Shown: positions 42,201 to 49,453, numbered from the stretch's first letter. The stretch: 64,000 nt of DNA from Streptomyces hyderabadensis (GCF_020404845.1 NZ_JAIOJZ010000040.1:1-64000); one strand, 5' to 3'. Notes: generated from the sequence alone by a model not told the origin. Program-made: numbers and translations.

Positions 42201-42716
42201 ATCTCGGGCGACCGGGTCCGGGGCGCCTGCCAGACCAGTGACTTCGTGTGGCTCAGCCTCAAGGGCCTGGTCCAGGCGGGCGCGGCGCCCGAAGGCCTGG
42301 GCGGGAGCGTGCACTTCGTGCCGGTCGACTACGTGAGCGCGGCGATCGTCGCCCTGTCCCGGAAGAAGGAGGCGACCGGCCAGACCTTCCACCTCTTCAA
42401 CCAGAGCGGAGCGACCTTCCGCGGGTGCGTGGAGTACCTGCGGGCGTACGGCTACGCGATCGAGGAGCTGGACCACTCCGCCTGGCGCGCCCGGGTGCGG
42501 GCGGACCGGGACAACGCCATGCTGCCGCTCTTCGACGCCTTCGAGGCGATCGCCCTGTCCGGCGACGAGACCGCGGCGGGCATCGACACGGCCTCCACGG
42601 AGGCGGCCCTGGTCGGCACCGGCGTGGAGTGCCCGCCGCTCACCGAGGAACTCTTCCGCAGGTACGTCGACTTCTTCGTGCGCGTCGGCCACTTCCCCGC
42701 GCCCGGGCGGCGTTGA
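36219..42716 (+). CDS. modular type I PKS: docking-KS-AT(methylmalonyl)-DH-KR-ACP-thioester reductase
   Basis: 2165 residues, last module of the line. Docking helix MSNEDKLVDYLKRVTSDLQE. KS about 34-446: Cys 197, His 332, His 372. AT about 557-850: Ser 649 in GHSQGE and YASH at 750-753, a methylmalonyl-CoA signature. DH about 925-1190: His 960 in HGALGLDVVP, Asp 1125. KR about 1400-1575: complete, Ser 1541, Tyr 1554 in SNYAAAN, LDD motif (B-type). ACP Ser 1721. The C-terminus (about 1803-2160) is not a thioesterase but an NAD(P)H thioester reductase: TGATGFLGAF and catalytic Tyr 1966/Lys 1970 in GYVQSK. It should release an aldehyde or alcohol. ATG 36219 matches the docking-domain start and has GAAAGG upstream. 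Confidence 0.96.
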   Translation: MSNEDKLVDYLKRVTSDLQETRRRLAEREAADEEPVAIVGMACRYPGDVASPADLWNLVDQGTDAVTELPHDRGWDIERIKEKSYSVEAGFVHAAPLFDPGFFGISPREAVAMDPQQRLLLEVSWELFEHARLDVTTLKGSRTGVFVGIVEESYLGLNAPEEFEGYLMTSKLSSVASGRISYTYGFEGPAVSLDTACSSSLVAMHSAIRSLRSGESTLAVAGGVTVSCDPGGLIDFARQRGLAADGRCKSFAAAADGTAWSEGAGLVLLERLSDARRLGHRVLAVVRGSAVNQDGASNGLTAPNGPSQERVIREALGSAGLSYADVDVVEAHGTGTRLGDPIEAQALLATYGQQRREGRPLYLGSLKSNIGHSVAAAGVGGVIKMVEAMRRGVLPKTLHVDAPTPQVDWDSGAVELLTEARPWPETGAPRRAAVSSFGVSGTNAHLVLEQVPEETAAEPEPDPASALPVVPWVVSGRSPEGLRGQAARLLAAVAADDAPEPRDVAWSLVSTRAVLEDRAVVTGGSREELVAGLGALSRGESAPGVVKGTASAAAGRAVFVLPGQGTQWAGMAVELLDTSPVFADRMEACGRELAEFVDWDLEAVLRRAPGAPTLDRVDVVQPVSWAVMVSLAALWRSYGVEPAAVVGHSQGEIAAACVAGALTLADGARVVALRSQAIAAGLAGGGGMVSVARSAADVEARLARYPGRLEVAALNGPASVVVAGDPDALDELLAECEAEGVRARRIAVDYASHTWHVERIEDELARVLAGLRPTASSVPLFSTTTGEWLDTSTMDAGYWYRNLRRTVRFQPAVESLAAAGFGTFIEVSAHPVLSTSVQETLESVVRAEVPVVVAGTLRRDEGGLGRFLTSLAEVWVQGVDVDWAGALAGTGARRVDLPTYAFQRKRYWLDEQAVTGDAASLGLAGAGHAILGAAVPVADGDEVLLTGRISRLTHPWIAGHGALGLDVVPSSVLVELAVRAGDETGCTLLEELTLATPLVLPETGGLQIQVRVGARDDTGRRTVTVSARTDAADTLWTVHASGLLGSTLETADGPGLPEWPPPGAEEITPGDGSALPVADGAENGPAPEGRTSAWRLGESLFAEVSLPERLQAGCPYFGLHPALLDMAARVVELAGEPAAGHSPVADWRGVRLHATGAAALRVRLDRVADGYTLLVADRAGRPVLSAERVTPRAVTTRTLGPALKHGYDALFEMVWKPLHGTPDDTGSPRWGILGGSRGITVPGARRFADVPAVVGAGEPVDALLLDLTENRQPASGADVPGAVRADAHRMLALLQEWLAQEGLATRLVVATRGAMSPLGEGAAEPAAAALWGLLRSAQSEAPGRIVLADLDDDPRSGAALPAVLASQEAQTAIRKGRILVPGLRRVAPSAPAQDPAADRNRWRPDGTVLITGGTGSLGALFARRLVVEHGVARLLLVSRRGPDAPGAQALRRELTALGAEVDIAACDIADRQALADLLAGVPADRPLTGVLHTAGVLDDGLVPDQTPERLDTVMRPKVDAAWHLHDLTRDLDLTAFVLFSSVAGVIGGAGQSNYAAANVFLDALAEHRAAAGLAATSVAWGVWTQDSGMTGHLDEADLNRIARGGFRPIGQEQGQAMLDIALRLGTPALVGMPLDAATLRERPAQIPAVLRGLLRTPVRRAAQNVDNGFDNLLGRLTGLDEKEQLRRVLDLVLAETATVLGHTSVDGIRPKQRFTELGFDSLTSVELRNQLIATTGCRLPATVVFDRPTPAELAAFLRNVLLERLGEQVVAPHDEVDFAAEIELPADIVPAPEVSYEVTDPQEVLLTGATGFLGAFLLRDLMRSGHGRVHCLVRGADERAARERLRTSLEWYQVWDEIDPDRLSVVVGDLAAPRLGLDEADFDTLARRVDAVYHAGATVNWLYPYTELKAPNVSGTVEVLRLAARHRSVPVHYVSTTGVFAGGEPGGAPRGPQDPTAPVESQPTGYVQSKWVAEQIAALAVARGLPVTVHRADVISGDRVRGACQTSDFVWLSLKGLVQAGAAPEGLGGSVHFVPVDYVSAAIVALSRKKEATGQTFHLFNQSGATFRGCVEYLRAYGYAIEELDHSAWRARVRADRDNAMLPLFDAFEAIALSGDETAAGIDTASTEAALVGTGVECPPLTEELFRRYVDFFVRVGHFPAPGRR
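37033..37330 (+). repeat. 298-bp exact repeat in KS domain, copy 2
   Basis: Partner of 31,530-31,827. The same gene pair shares a second 83-bp exact block in the KS-AT linker (32,163-32,245 and 37,654-37,736). Such identity, including silent positions, points to recent gene conversion or duplication. Confidence 0.95.
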
Positions 42717-42722
42717 CGCCCG

Positions 42723-42756
42723 GCGGCGGCCCGGCCGGTGCCGGCCGGGCCGCCGC
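42723..42756. terminator. bidirectional terminator
   Basis: A 16-bp inverted repeat with a 2-base centre (42723-42738 with 42741-42756) lies between the PKS stop and the convergent TetR stop, touching the latter. Confidence 0.85.
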
Positions 42757-43487
42757 TACGACGCCTGCGGGGGGTCGTACTCCAGGTGGTGCATGGCGCA
42801 CAGCTCCCGCAGGGTCTCCTCGAAGACCGGCTCCAGGTCGGAGTAGGCGAAGTCCAGTTGGTGGAGGACTTCCATGCACAGCAGGCCGTAGAGCCTGATC
42901 CAGCTCGTCAGGAACTGGTGCAGTGCCTCGGGCGGCAGCGGACTGTCGGACCGCTTCGCGTACGCGAGGATCTGCCGCTGCAGTGAGGGGTCCAGGTCCT
43001 TGAACGGCCGGGCCGGGACGGGGTTCTGCTCCCAGATGTCGACGAACTGGTCGAGGAAGACCTTCTCGAACTGCTGCCCGGCGCGCAGCCGCGGCGACTC
43101 GGCGTCGGTGCGGGCCGCCGCGTCGACCGGGCTGGCGAACATCCAGCTGAACTCGCCGGGGTGCTGGATGGCCCAGGCCCGCATCGAGCGACAGGTGGCG
43201 GTGAGCCGTCTGCCGGGCTGTCCGGGCGGGCAGGCGTCCCGCGCCGCGTGCATCGTCGTCGTCAACTCCTGGTAGAAGTCCGCGATCACTGCCTCGACCA
43301 GCGCGTCATGACTGGGGTAGTAGCGGTACACGGCGGGGCCGCTCATGCCCATCTCGCGGGCCACGGCGTTGACCGTCACGCCCGTCGGGCCGTGCTCGCG
43401 CAGGAGTTGGCGGGCCGTGCTGCGGATCTCCAGCAGGGTGGCTTGCCGCCGCTTCTGCACGCGGCTGCTTGACGTCTGCTGCGGCAT
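42756..43487 (-). CDS. TetR-family regulator, copy B
   Basis: 243 residues. Helix-turn-helix region GVTVNAVAREMGMSGPAVYRYYPSHDALVEA is nearly identical to copy A at 1,128-1,856, so both probably recognise the same DNA, whereas the ligand domains have diverged more. It converges with the PKS gene and is divergent from the SIP gene. ATG 43487 follows GAGGACAG. The promoter palindrome ATAGG-N3-GCTAT lies about 31 bp upstream. Confidence 0.93.
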   Translation of the reverse strand: MPQQTSSSRVQKRRQATLLEIRSTARQLLREHGPTGVTVNAVAREMGMSGPAVYRYYPSHDALVEAVIADFYQELTTTMHAARDACPPGQPGRRLTATCRSMRAWAIQHPGEFSWMFASPVDAAARTDAESPRLRAGQQFEKVFLDQFVDIWEQNPVPARPFKDLDPSLQRQILAYAKRSDSPLPPEALHQFLTSWIRLYGLLCMEVLHQLDFAYSDLEPVFEETLRELCAMHHLEYDPPQAS

Positions 43488-43509
43488 CTTCTGTCCTCAC
43501 TTCCAGTCA

Positions 43510-43603
43510 TTGACATGATAGGCAAGCTATGGTTGGTTAGTGGCAGTAATCTAAGTCATGGCGTCAAACATTAATGAGTAATCGACGCATAGTCCACAGT
43601 CGC
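43510..43603. promoter_or_regulatory. bidirectional promoter/operator, duplicate of 1,882-1,973
   Basis: Shares TTGACA (43510-43515), the palindrome ATAGGCAAGCTAT (43518-43530), a TAAGTCA block and TGAGTA with the copy A region, in the same order and nearly the same spacing. It lies between TetR copy B and the SIP gene and probably serves both. Confidence 0.7.
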
Positions 43604-43669
43604 GGTGCGCAAGAGGCCGGGTGCAAGAGACTGAGCGGCTGATCGACGCGCCGGGGAGAAGGAGTCCTC

Positions 43670-44452
43670 ATGTCGGACGGTACGGTGAAGCCCGCGCGGC
43701 GCCCGTCACTCAACCCCCTGGAACACATCTTCGCCAAGCAGCGGACGGAGGGGGTCGTCACCGACACGGGACTGGTGACCCCGACGATGAAGCGCATCAG
43801 GATCGCCGCCGACGGGCTGAGGGGAACGGTCGTGCCGCCCGGTCGGCACCTGCGGATCCAGATCAACGACCCCCTGTCGCTGTACGGGATCCTGCGTCCG
43901 GGCGAGACCCTGCGCACCTACTCGGTCTGGGACCAGTCGGCCGACGGGCGAGAGGTGGAGATCCGGGCGCATCTCTACGACGGCGAGGGTATCGGACTGC
44001 GCTGGGTCCGTGACGTGGAGCCCGGCGAAGAGGTCTCGTTCTGGGGGCCGTTGGGCGACTTCGACCTCCGGGCGGACGCTCCGTACCACGTGTTCGTCGG
44101 CGAGGAGACCGCGTCCGCCGCGTTCGGGCCCATGATCAGGGCGCTCGGGGACGAGGCGCGGGTGTACGGGGTGCTGGAGAGCGAGTCCCCCGAGGACGAG
44201 GTGCCCGTGCCGGGACCGCACGTCCTGGGACGCGTGCATCGGAAGGGCGCGTCCCCCGTCTCCTCGAAGGCCCTGCTCGGCGCGGTGTCGGACCTGGACC
44301 TCCCCGAAGAGGCCGGCATGGCCTACGTCGCCGGCGAGGCGCGTACCTGCCAGGCGGTCCGGGACCACCTCGTCCATGTGCGCAAGTGGCCTCGCATGCA
44401 GATCAAGGTCAAGCCGTTCTGGACACCCGGGAAGAAGGGGCTGCACCACTGA
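43670..44452 (+). CDS. siderophore-interacting-protein (SIP) family flavoreductase
   Basis: 260 residues of the FAD-binding ferredoxin-reductase-like SIP family: the FAD site is LRTYSVWD, the substrate/NAD part has VFVGEETASAAFGPMIR, and the C-terminal motif YVAGEARTCQAVRDHL is diagnostic. Known members reduce ferric siderophores in the cytoplasm. No siderophore synthesis or uptake genes are seen in the window, so it may serve as a general flavin reductase or quinone reductase for the cluster. ATG 43670 follows GAAGGAG. It is driven from the shared TetR operator region. Confidence 0.9.
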   Translation: MSDGTVKPARRPSLNPLEHIFAKQRTEGVVTDTGLVTPTMKRIRIAADGLRGTVVPPGRHLRIQINDPLSLYGILRPGETLRTYSVWDQSADGREVEIRAHLYDGEGIGLRWVRDVEPGEEVSFWGPLGDFDLRADAPYHVFVGEETASAAFGPMIRALGDEARVYGVLESESPEDEVPVPGPHVLGRVHRKGASPVSSKALLGAVSDLDLPEEAGMAYVAGEARTCQAVRDHLVHVRKWPRMQIKVKPFWTPGKKGLHH

Positions 44453-44515
44453 GCCGAGGGACAGGTTCGGTGGCCGGCCCCTGGCCCCCCTCCCTGTGGC
44501 GCGGGGGAGAGGCGG

Positions 44516-46702
44516 TCAGGGCGTGCAGTCGGCGAGGCCGGGAAGCGGCCGGTTGGCGGGTGCGGCCGCGGGACCGGCCGGCGTCCGCCAGGACGCCACC
44601 GGCGGATCGATGGACATCGTGGTGAACTGGGGCGTTCCACCGCCCCAGCCCGGACGCCGGTCGAAGAGCTGGGGCCGCGCCGTGGCCACGATGAACAACG
44701 GGACCTGGGGCATCTCACTGCTCATCCGGCCGACGAAGTCCAGCAGCGTGTTGTCCGCGTCGTGCAGATCATCGACGAACATGATCAAGGGGCACTCCAG
44801 CGCGATCCTCTCCAGGAGGTTCTCGCCGGACTCCAGCGACCGCGTCAGATCGAACTCCAGCGTCTCGTTCCCGTAGGGATCGAAGAGCGGGCTCTTGCGC
44901 AGCTGGAACGGCTGGGCGACACCGGCCGGCCGCCGGCCCCGTTCCGATCCGGCGGGCGCCAGGAACCACGTGGCGATCGGCTGCCCCATGGCGCGCCGCT
45001 CGAACTCCTTGAGCAGTCTGCTCTTCCCGATGCCGGGTTCTCCGACGATCGTGACGACGTGGGGGGTCTCGCGGCGCCGGACGCGCTCCAGCATGCCCCG
45101 CAGGACGTCGAGTTCGATCTCGCTGTCCACCACGCTCGCCGTCGCCGGCGGCCGTTGGGCGCGGGCGGGTGCCCGGTTCACCTTCCACGCCTGCGGTGAG
45201 TCGCCGACGGACACGAAGGAATGCTCCGACGCGGTCAGCTGCCGGGTGTTCCCGCAGACCAGAACCTCCCCCGCGGAGGCCTGGGACAGCAGGGCCTGGC
45301 ACTCGTCGAGCAGCGCACCGTCCGCCGAGCGGACGGCACCGGCGCCCTCGTAGCGCAGCAGCGCCTCGCCCGTGGACACCGCGGCGTACACCGTGGCCTC
45401 CCCGGTGCGCCGGGCGGCGCGGTCGAGCGGGGTGACCGCGGGGGCGGAGTGGAACTCGTCCCGGACGGCCAGGGCGGCGCGCACGGCCCGTTCCGCGTGG
45501 CGGTCGTCGTCGTGCCCGGGTCCGAACACGGCGAGCTGGGTGGCTCCTATCGAGCTGATCACCGATCCGCCCAGGTCGCCCACCAGGTCCCGGATGCGCC
45601 CCGTCAGGCGGTCGTGCAGTTCGTCGGTGCCCTTCGGCCGCCTGCCTCCCGCGGACGACTGGAGTCCGGTCCGGATTAACAGGACACTCACCGGGCGGCG
45701 TCGGCTCGCCGAGGCGGTGCGCTGGGCCGGCGCGCGTACGCGGGTCGCGAGGGCGGGCACGTCGGCGGACAGACCCGAGCCGTGCTCCACGGGCTCCGGG
45801 ACCGGGTTCTCGCGCACCCCCGCGGGCTCCGGGGCCGCGGTCGCCCACGGCTGCCGCGCTGACCGGGCGGGCGTCAGGGACTCGGAGTGCCCCGCACCCG
45901 TCCGTACCAGCTCCAGCGCCGGTGACGGGGCCTCGGGCGGTGACAGCGTGGAGTCCTGGGTCAGGATCGCCTGCTGCAGCGACTGCAGCTCGCGTCGCGG
46001 CTCCAGGCCGAGGTCCTCGATCAGGGACGCCCGGACGCGGGTGTAGACGTTCAGCGCGTCCGCCTGCCGACCGCACCGGTACAGGGCCAGCATCAGCTGC
46101 CCGCACAGCCGCTCGCGCAGCGGCTGGGCCTCGACCATCGACTCCAGTGCGCCGAGCGCGGACTGATGCCGCCCGCAGCGCAGTTCGGCCTCGAAGTAGT
46201 CCTCCATCGCGTCGAGGCGGGCGCTTTCCGCCGCCTCCAGCTCCGGCCAGTTGATCCCGCTCTCGACCAGGTCGGACATGGCCTGTCCCTGCCACAGCGA
46301 CAGGGCGTCGTGCAGGATGGCCGCGGCCTGGGCCGGGGAGCCGGACTCGAGGGCGGTGCGCCCCTCTTGTATCCGGCGGTGGAACAGGTGCAGGTCGACC
46401 TGGTCGCGTTCCACCTGCATGACGTATCCGGGTGCCTTCGTGAGCAGCAGCCCGCTCTGGCGGTTGGTGCCGTGGGCCGAGAGGGATCCGCGAAGACCCC
46501 ACACCGCGTTCTGGAGGATCTTGCGGGCCGTTGTGGGCGGTGTTCCCTCCGGCCACAGTGCGCTGAGGAGTTCCCGGGTCGGGACCACGCGGTTGGCGTT
46601 GAGGAGCAGGTAACCAAGGGTGGCGCGCTGTTTGGTCCCGCCCAGGGCGAGGGGCCGATTGCCGTCGAGGACTTCCAATGGTCCGAGTATTCGAAACCAC
46701 AT
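44516..46702 (-). CDS. large SARP regulator with cyclase-like and AAA ATPase regions, copy B (TTA codon)
   Basis: 728 residues, paralogue of the protein at 2,292-4,505 with the same order: winged helix (MWFRILGPLEVLDG), transcriptional activation domain, linker, class III cyclase-like region, AAA ATPase (Walker A GEPGIGKS, Walker B LIMFVDDLHDAD), and no LuxR helix-turn-helix. Residue 342 is encoded by TTA (45,677-45,679), so full-length protein should require bldA tRNA. ATG 46702 follows GAGGAG. It converges with the SIP gene. Probably an activator acting with or instead of copy A. Confidence 0.92.
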   Translation of the reverse strand: MWFRILGPLEVLDGNRPLALGGTKQRATLGYLLLNANRVVPTRELLSALWPEGTPPTTARKILQNAVWGLRGSLSAHGTNRQSGLLLTKAPGYVMQVERDQVDLHLFHRRIQEGRTALESGSPAQAAAILHDALSLWQGQAMSDLVESGINWPELEAAESARLDAMEDYFEAELRCGRHQSALGALESMVEAQPLRERLCGQLMLALYRCGRQADALNVYTRVRASLIEDLGLEPRRELQSLQQAILTQDSTLSPPEAPSPALELVRTGAGHSESLTPARSARQPWATAAPEPAGVRENPVPEPVEHGSGLSADVPALATRVRAPAQRTASASRRRPVSVLLIRTGLQSSAGGRRPKGTDELHDRLTGRIRDLVGDLGGSVISSIGATQLAVFGPGHDDDRHAERAVRAALAVRDEFHSAPAVTPLDRAARRTGEATVYAAVSTGEALLRYEGAGAVRSADGALLDECQALLSQASAGEVLVCGNTRQLTASEHSFVSVGDSPQAWKVNRAPARAQRPPATASVVDSEIELDVLRGMLERVRRRETPHVVTIVGEPGIGKSRLLKEFERRAMGQPIATWFLAPAGSERGRRPAGVAQPFQLRKSPLFDPYGNETLEFDLTRSLESGENLLERIALECPLIMFVDDLHDADNTLLDFVGRMSSEMPQVPLFIVATARPQLFDRRPGWGGGTPQFTTMSIDPPVASWRTPAGPAAAPANRPLPGLADCTP

Positions 46703-47604
46703 GACTGCTCCTCAATTGACTGAATCAGGATCAGCAGGTTGGTGTCGCGGTTGAGAATTCAATTGAGCATGTTGATCTCCCAGGCGCCGCGGCAGGCCGA
46801 AGAGGCGCGTGGGGGGATGTCCGGGCCGAGGCGGGTGCCGGGCGCGGAGAGGGCCGCCCTGGTGAACAGGCGGTACTGGTGAGGGGCTAGTGGGCGGAAT
46901 TACCGTTTCCGCAGGATGTTCCCCGTGGGCTCCTGGCGCCGTTGACAGGCGGAGCGGAGTGCGGGCAGACGAATGCCGCTGAGAAGGTCGGTGTGCAGGC
47001 CTGGTCCAAGGCGGTGTCTCCCCATGTGTGTCACCCGCTGACGCCCGAAGGCGGAAGCGGACCCCGTGTGTGACGTTTGCCAGTCCGCCGGAGGCCGATC
47101 CGGCCGGGCTGGTAGGGCAACCCTAACCATCGTGATGCCCTAAAACAAGTGTTACTAACAATGCTGGTAAGGCTGCTACGTACACCCTGTACGGCCACGC
47201 CCGCTTCGCCGTCGGGGCGAAGAAGGCGCACTACGCCTTTGCCATGAGACACGACTGATGAACCTCGACGAGCCGGGCGGTGCGTCGCCGGCGTTGCGGT
47301 CGGTCGGTACCGCTTCCGGCGCCCGCGCTCATTGTCCTCTCTCCGGCCGAACTCTTCTTGGCAATTGCCTGTTCCACGACGGGGAGTCGGTGAGTTCTGG
47401 CTGAATACCGAGTGATCGGGCCGGTGTAGCCTCCGAAGGGTCAGGCCGCGTTCGTCCCAGGGCTCCCGTGCGTACACGTCGGCCCGGAGAGTGGAGGGAG
47501 CGCGGCGATCCAGGGCCCGGCCCGGTGCGAACGCAGTGCCGCGGTCCCGTCGAGCCGCCGGTGCCCGCACTCTGTCGTCAACCACCCCAACAACGGGAGC
47601 AGTC
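46703..47604. promoter_or_regulatory. 900-bp intergenic region with inverted repeat near SARP start
   Basis: No convincing gene lies between the large SARP and the SnoaL-like gene. Next to the SARP start is a perfect 9-bp inverted repeat, CTCAATTGA (46711-46719) and TCAATTGAG (46759-46767), a candidate operator. An AT-rich pocket at about 47,125-47,170 may hold a promoter. The rest is GC-rich without clear structure. The right boundary of the cluster may lie here or just after the next gene. Confidence 0.5.
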
Positions 47605-48015
47605 ATGACGTCAACGGATGCCAAGAGCGTCGTCCTCGCCTACCTCAAGGCCATCGACGAGCGGGACGCCGAGGCCATAGGGGCGACCCTCTGGGAGGAC
47701 GCCGAGTTCCGCATCCCCGGCGAGCACGCGCTGGCCGGGAGCTGGGTCGGCATGGACGAGATCCTCAACAAGTTCATGCTGCCGCTGATGGAGCTGTTCT
47801 CCACGGAGGTGCCCTACACCATCGAGATCTCCCAGGTCGTGGCCGAGGGCGACACGGTCGTGCTCGACTGCGTGGCGCGTGCCGCCTCCCGTTCCGGCCT
47901 GCCCTACGAGGCGAACATCGTGTCGGTGTTCACCCTCCAGGACGGGCGGATCAAGGCCATGCGGGAGTTCTTCGACACGCAGTACTTCGTGCGGACCCTG
48001 TTCGGCAACGACTGA
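47605..48015 (+). CDS. third SnoaL/NTF2-like protein
   Basis: 136 residues: VVLAYLKAIDERDAEAIGATLWEDAEFRIPGEHALAGSWVGMDEI is the classic SnoaL-like start, and the C-terminal strands are FTLQDGRIKAMREFFDTQYF. It resembles limonene-epoxide-hydrolase/SnoaL enzymes, which act as cyclases or hydrolases, and differs from the two at 24,584-25,524. ATG 47605 has CGGGAG upstream. It stands alone at the cluster edge, so membership is likely but not certain. Confidence 0.85.
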   Translation: MTSTDAKSVVLAYLKAIDERDAEAIGATLWEDAEFRIPGEHALAGSWVGMDEILNKFMLPLMELFSTEVPYTIEISQVVAEGDTVVLDCVARAASRSGLPYEANIVSVFTLQDGRIKAMREFFDTQYFVRTLFGND

Positions 48016-48115
48016 ACGGAGCCCCGGTGCAGGCGGGTCACCACCCGGTGGGCCAGGCCGTGCCATGATCGACGCCGGACCGGAGTGCGGCCGCGGGCGA
48101 CGGAAGGGTGCGGAC

Positions 48116-49453
48116 GTGAGGCTGACGATGCTGGGCGGCGGCGGATTCCGGGTGCCGCTCGTGTACGGGGCGCTCCTCGGGGACCACGCCGAGGGGCGGG
48201 TGAGCGAGGTCGTCCTGCACGACCTGGACGCGGCCCGGCTGTCGGCGGTGACCCGGGTGCTGGCGGAGCAGGCGGCCGGGGTGCCCGACGCGCCGGCGGT
48301 CACCGCCACGACCGACCTCGACGAGGCCCTGCGCGGCGCCGACTTCGTCTTCTCCGCGATCCGCGTCGGCGGCCTCCAGGGACGCGCCGACGACGAACGG
48401 GTGGCGCTCGCCGAGGGCGTCCTCGGCCAGGAGACGGTCGGCGCGGGCGGCATCGCGTACGGGCTGCGCACCGTCCCGGTCGCCGTCGACATCGCCCGCC
48501 GGGTGGCCCGGCTGGCGCCGGACGCCTGGGTCATCAACTTCACCAACCCGGCGGGACTGGTCACCGAGGCCATGTCCCGGCACCTCGGCGACCGGGTCGT
48601 CGGCATCTGCGACTCGCCGGTCGGGCTCGGCCGGCGGGTCGCCCGCGTCCTGGGCGCCGACCCGCAGCACGCCTTCGTCGACTACGTCGGCCTCAACCAC
48701 CTCGGCTGGCTGCGCGGCCTGCGCGTCGGCGGACGCGACCAACTGCCGCGGCTGCTGGCCGACCCGGCGCTGCTCGGCTCCTTCGAGGAGGGCCGGCTCT
48801 TCGGCCCCGAGTGGCTGCGCTCCCTCGGCGCGGTCCCCAACGAGTACCTGCACTACTACTACTTCAACCGGGAGACCGTCCGCGCCCACCAGGAGGCCGA
48901 CCGCACCCGCGGCGCGTTCCTGCGCGACCAGCAGGCCCGCTTCTACGACGAGATGCGCCGCCCCGGCACCCCCGCCCTGGCCGCCTGGGACCGCACCCGC
49001 GCCGAGCGCGAGGCCACCTACATGGCCGAGAACCGTGAGACGGCGGGCGCGGGCGAGCGCGAGGCCGAAGACCTGTCCGGCGGCTACGAGAAGGTGGCGC
49101 TGGCACTGATGCGGGCCGTCGCCCGCGACGAACGCACCACCCTCATCCTCAACGTCCGCAACCGCGGCACGCTGTCCGTCCTCGACCCCGACGCGGTGAT
49201 CGAGGTCCCCTGCCTGGTCGACGCGAACGGCGCCCACCCGCTGGCCGCAGACCCGCTGCCGGACCACGCCACCGGTCTGGTCTGCGCGGTCAAGGCCGTC
49301 GAGCGCGACGTCCTGGCCGCGGCCGAGACCGGCTCCCGCGCGACCGCGGTCCGCGCCTTCGCCCTGCACCCCCTCGTCGATTCGGTGGACGTCGCCCACC
49401 GCCTCGTCGACGGCTACCGGGCGGTGCACCCGGGCCTGGCCTACCTCAGGTGA
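48116..49453 (+). CDS. glycoside hydrolase family 4 (6-phospho-beta-glucosidase-like)
   Basis: 445 residues. The N-terminus RLTMLGGGGFRVPLVYGAL is the NAD-binding fold of GH4 enzymes, which hydrolyse glycosides by an oxidation-elimination route needing NAD and a divalent metal. FTNPAGLVTEAM, ICDSPVGLG and GLNHLGWL carry the family's metal and substrate residues. GTG 48116 has GGAAGGG upstream and gives the expected N-terminus. It is a sugar-metabolism gene and marks the start of the chromosomal flank. The 3' end overlaps the convergent ATP-grasp gene by 8 bp. Confidence 0.9.
   Translation: MRLTMLGGGGFRVPLVYGALLGDHAEGRVSEVVLHDLDAARLSAVTRVLAEQAAGVPDAPAVTATTDLDEALRGADFVFSAIRVGGLQGRADDERVALAEGVLGQETVGAGGIAYGLRTVPVAVDIARRVARLAPDAWVINFTNPAGLVTEAMSRHLGDRVVGICDSPVGLGRRVARVLGADPQHAFVDYVGLNHLGWLRGLRVGGRDQLPRLLADPALLGSFEEGRLFGPEWLRSLGAVPNEYLHYYYFNRETVRAHQEADRTRGAFLRDQQARFYDEMRRPGTPALAAWDRTRAEREATYMAENRETAGAGEREAEDLSGGYEKVALALMRAVARDERTTLILNVRNRGTLSVLDPDAVIEVPCLVDANGAHPLAADPLPDHATGLVCAVKAVERDVLAAAETGSRATAVRAFALHPLVDSVDVAHRLVDGYRAVHPGLAYLR

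Noticed and set aside
30689..42716. Type I PKS making the starter unit handed directly to the type II KS, as in hedamycin
   Set aside because: The last module carries its own reductase release domain and no KSIII-like gene is visible, so direct transfer from the final ACP is not the simplest reading. Not excluded for an upstream module.
43670..44452. Siderophore biosynthesis or uptake locus
   Set aside because: Only the SIP homologue is present; no NRPS, IucA/C-like or ferric-siderophore transport genes lie near it.
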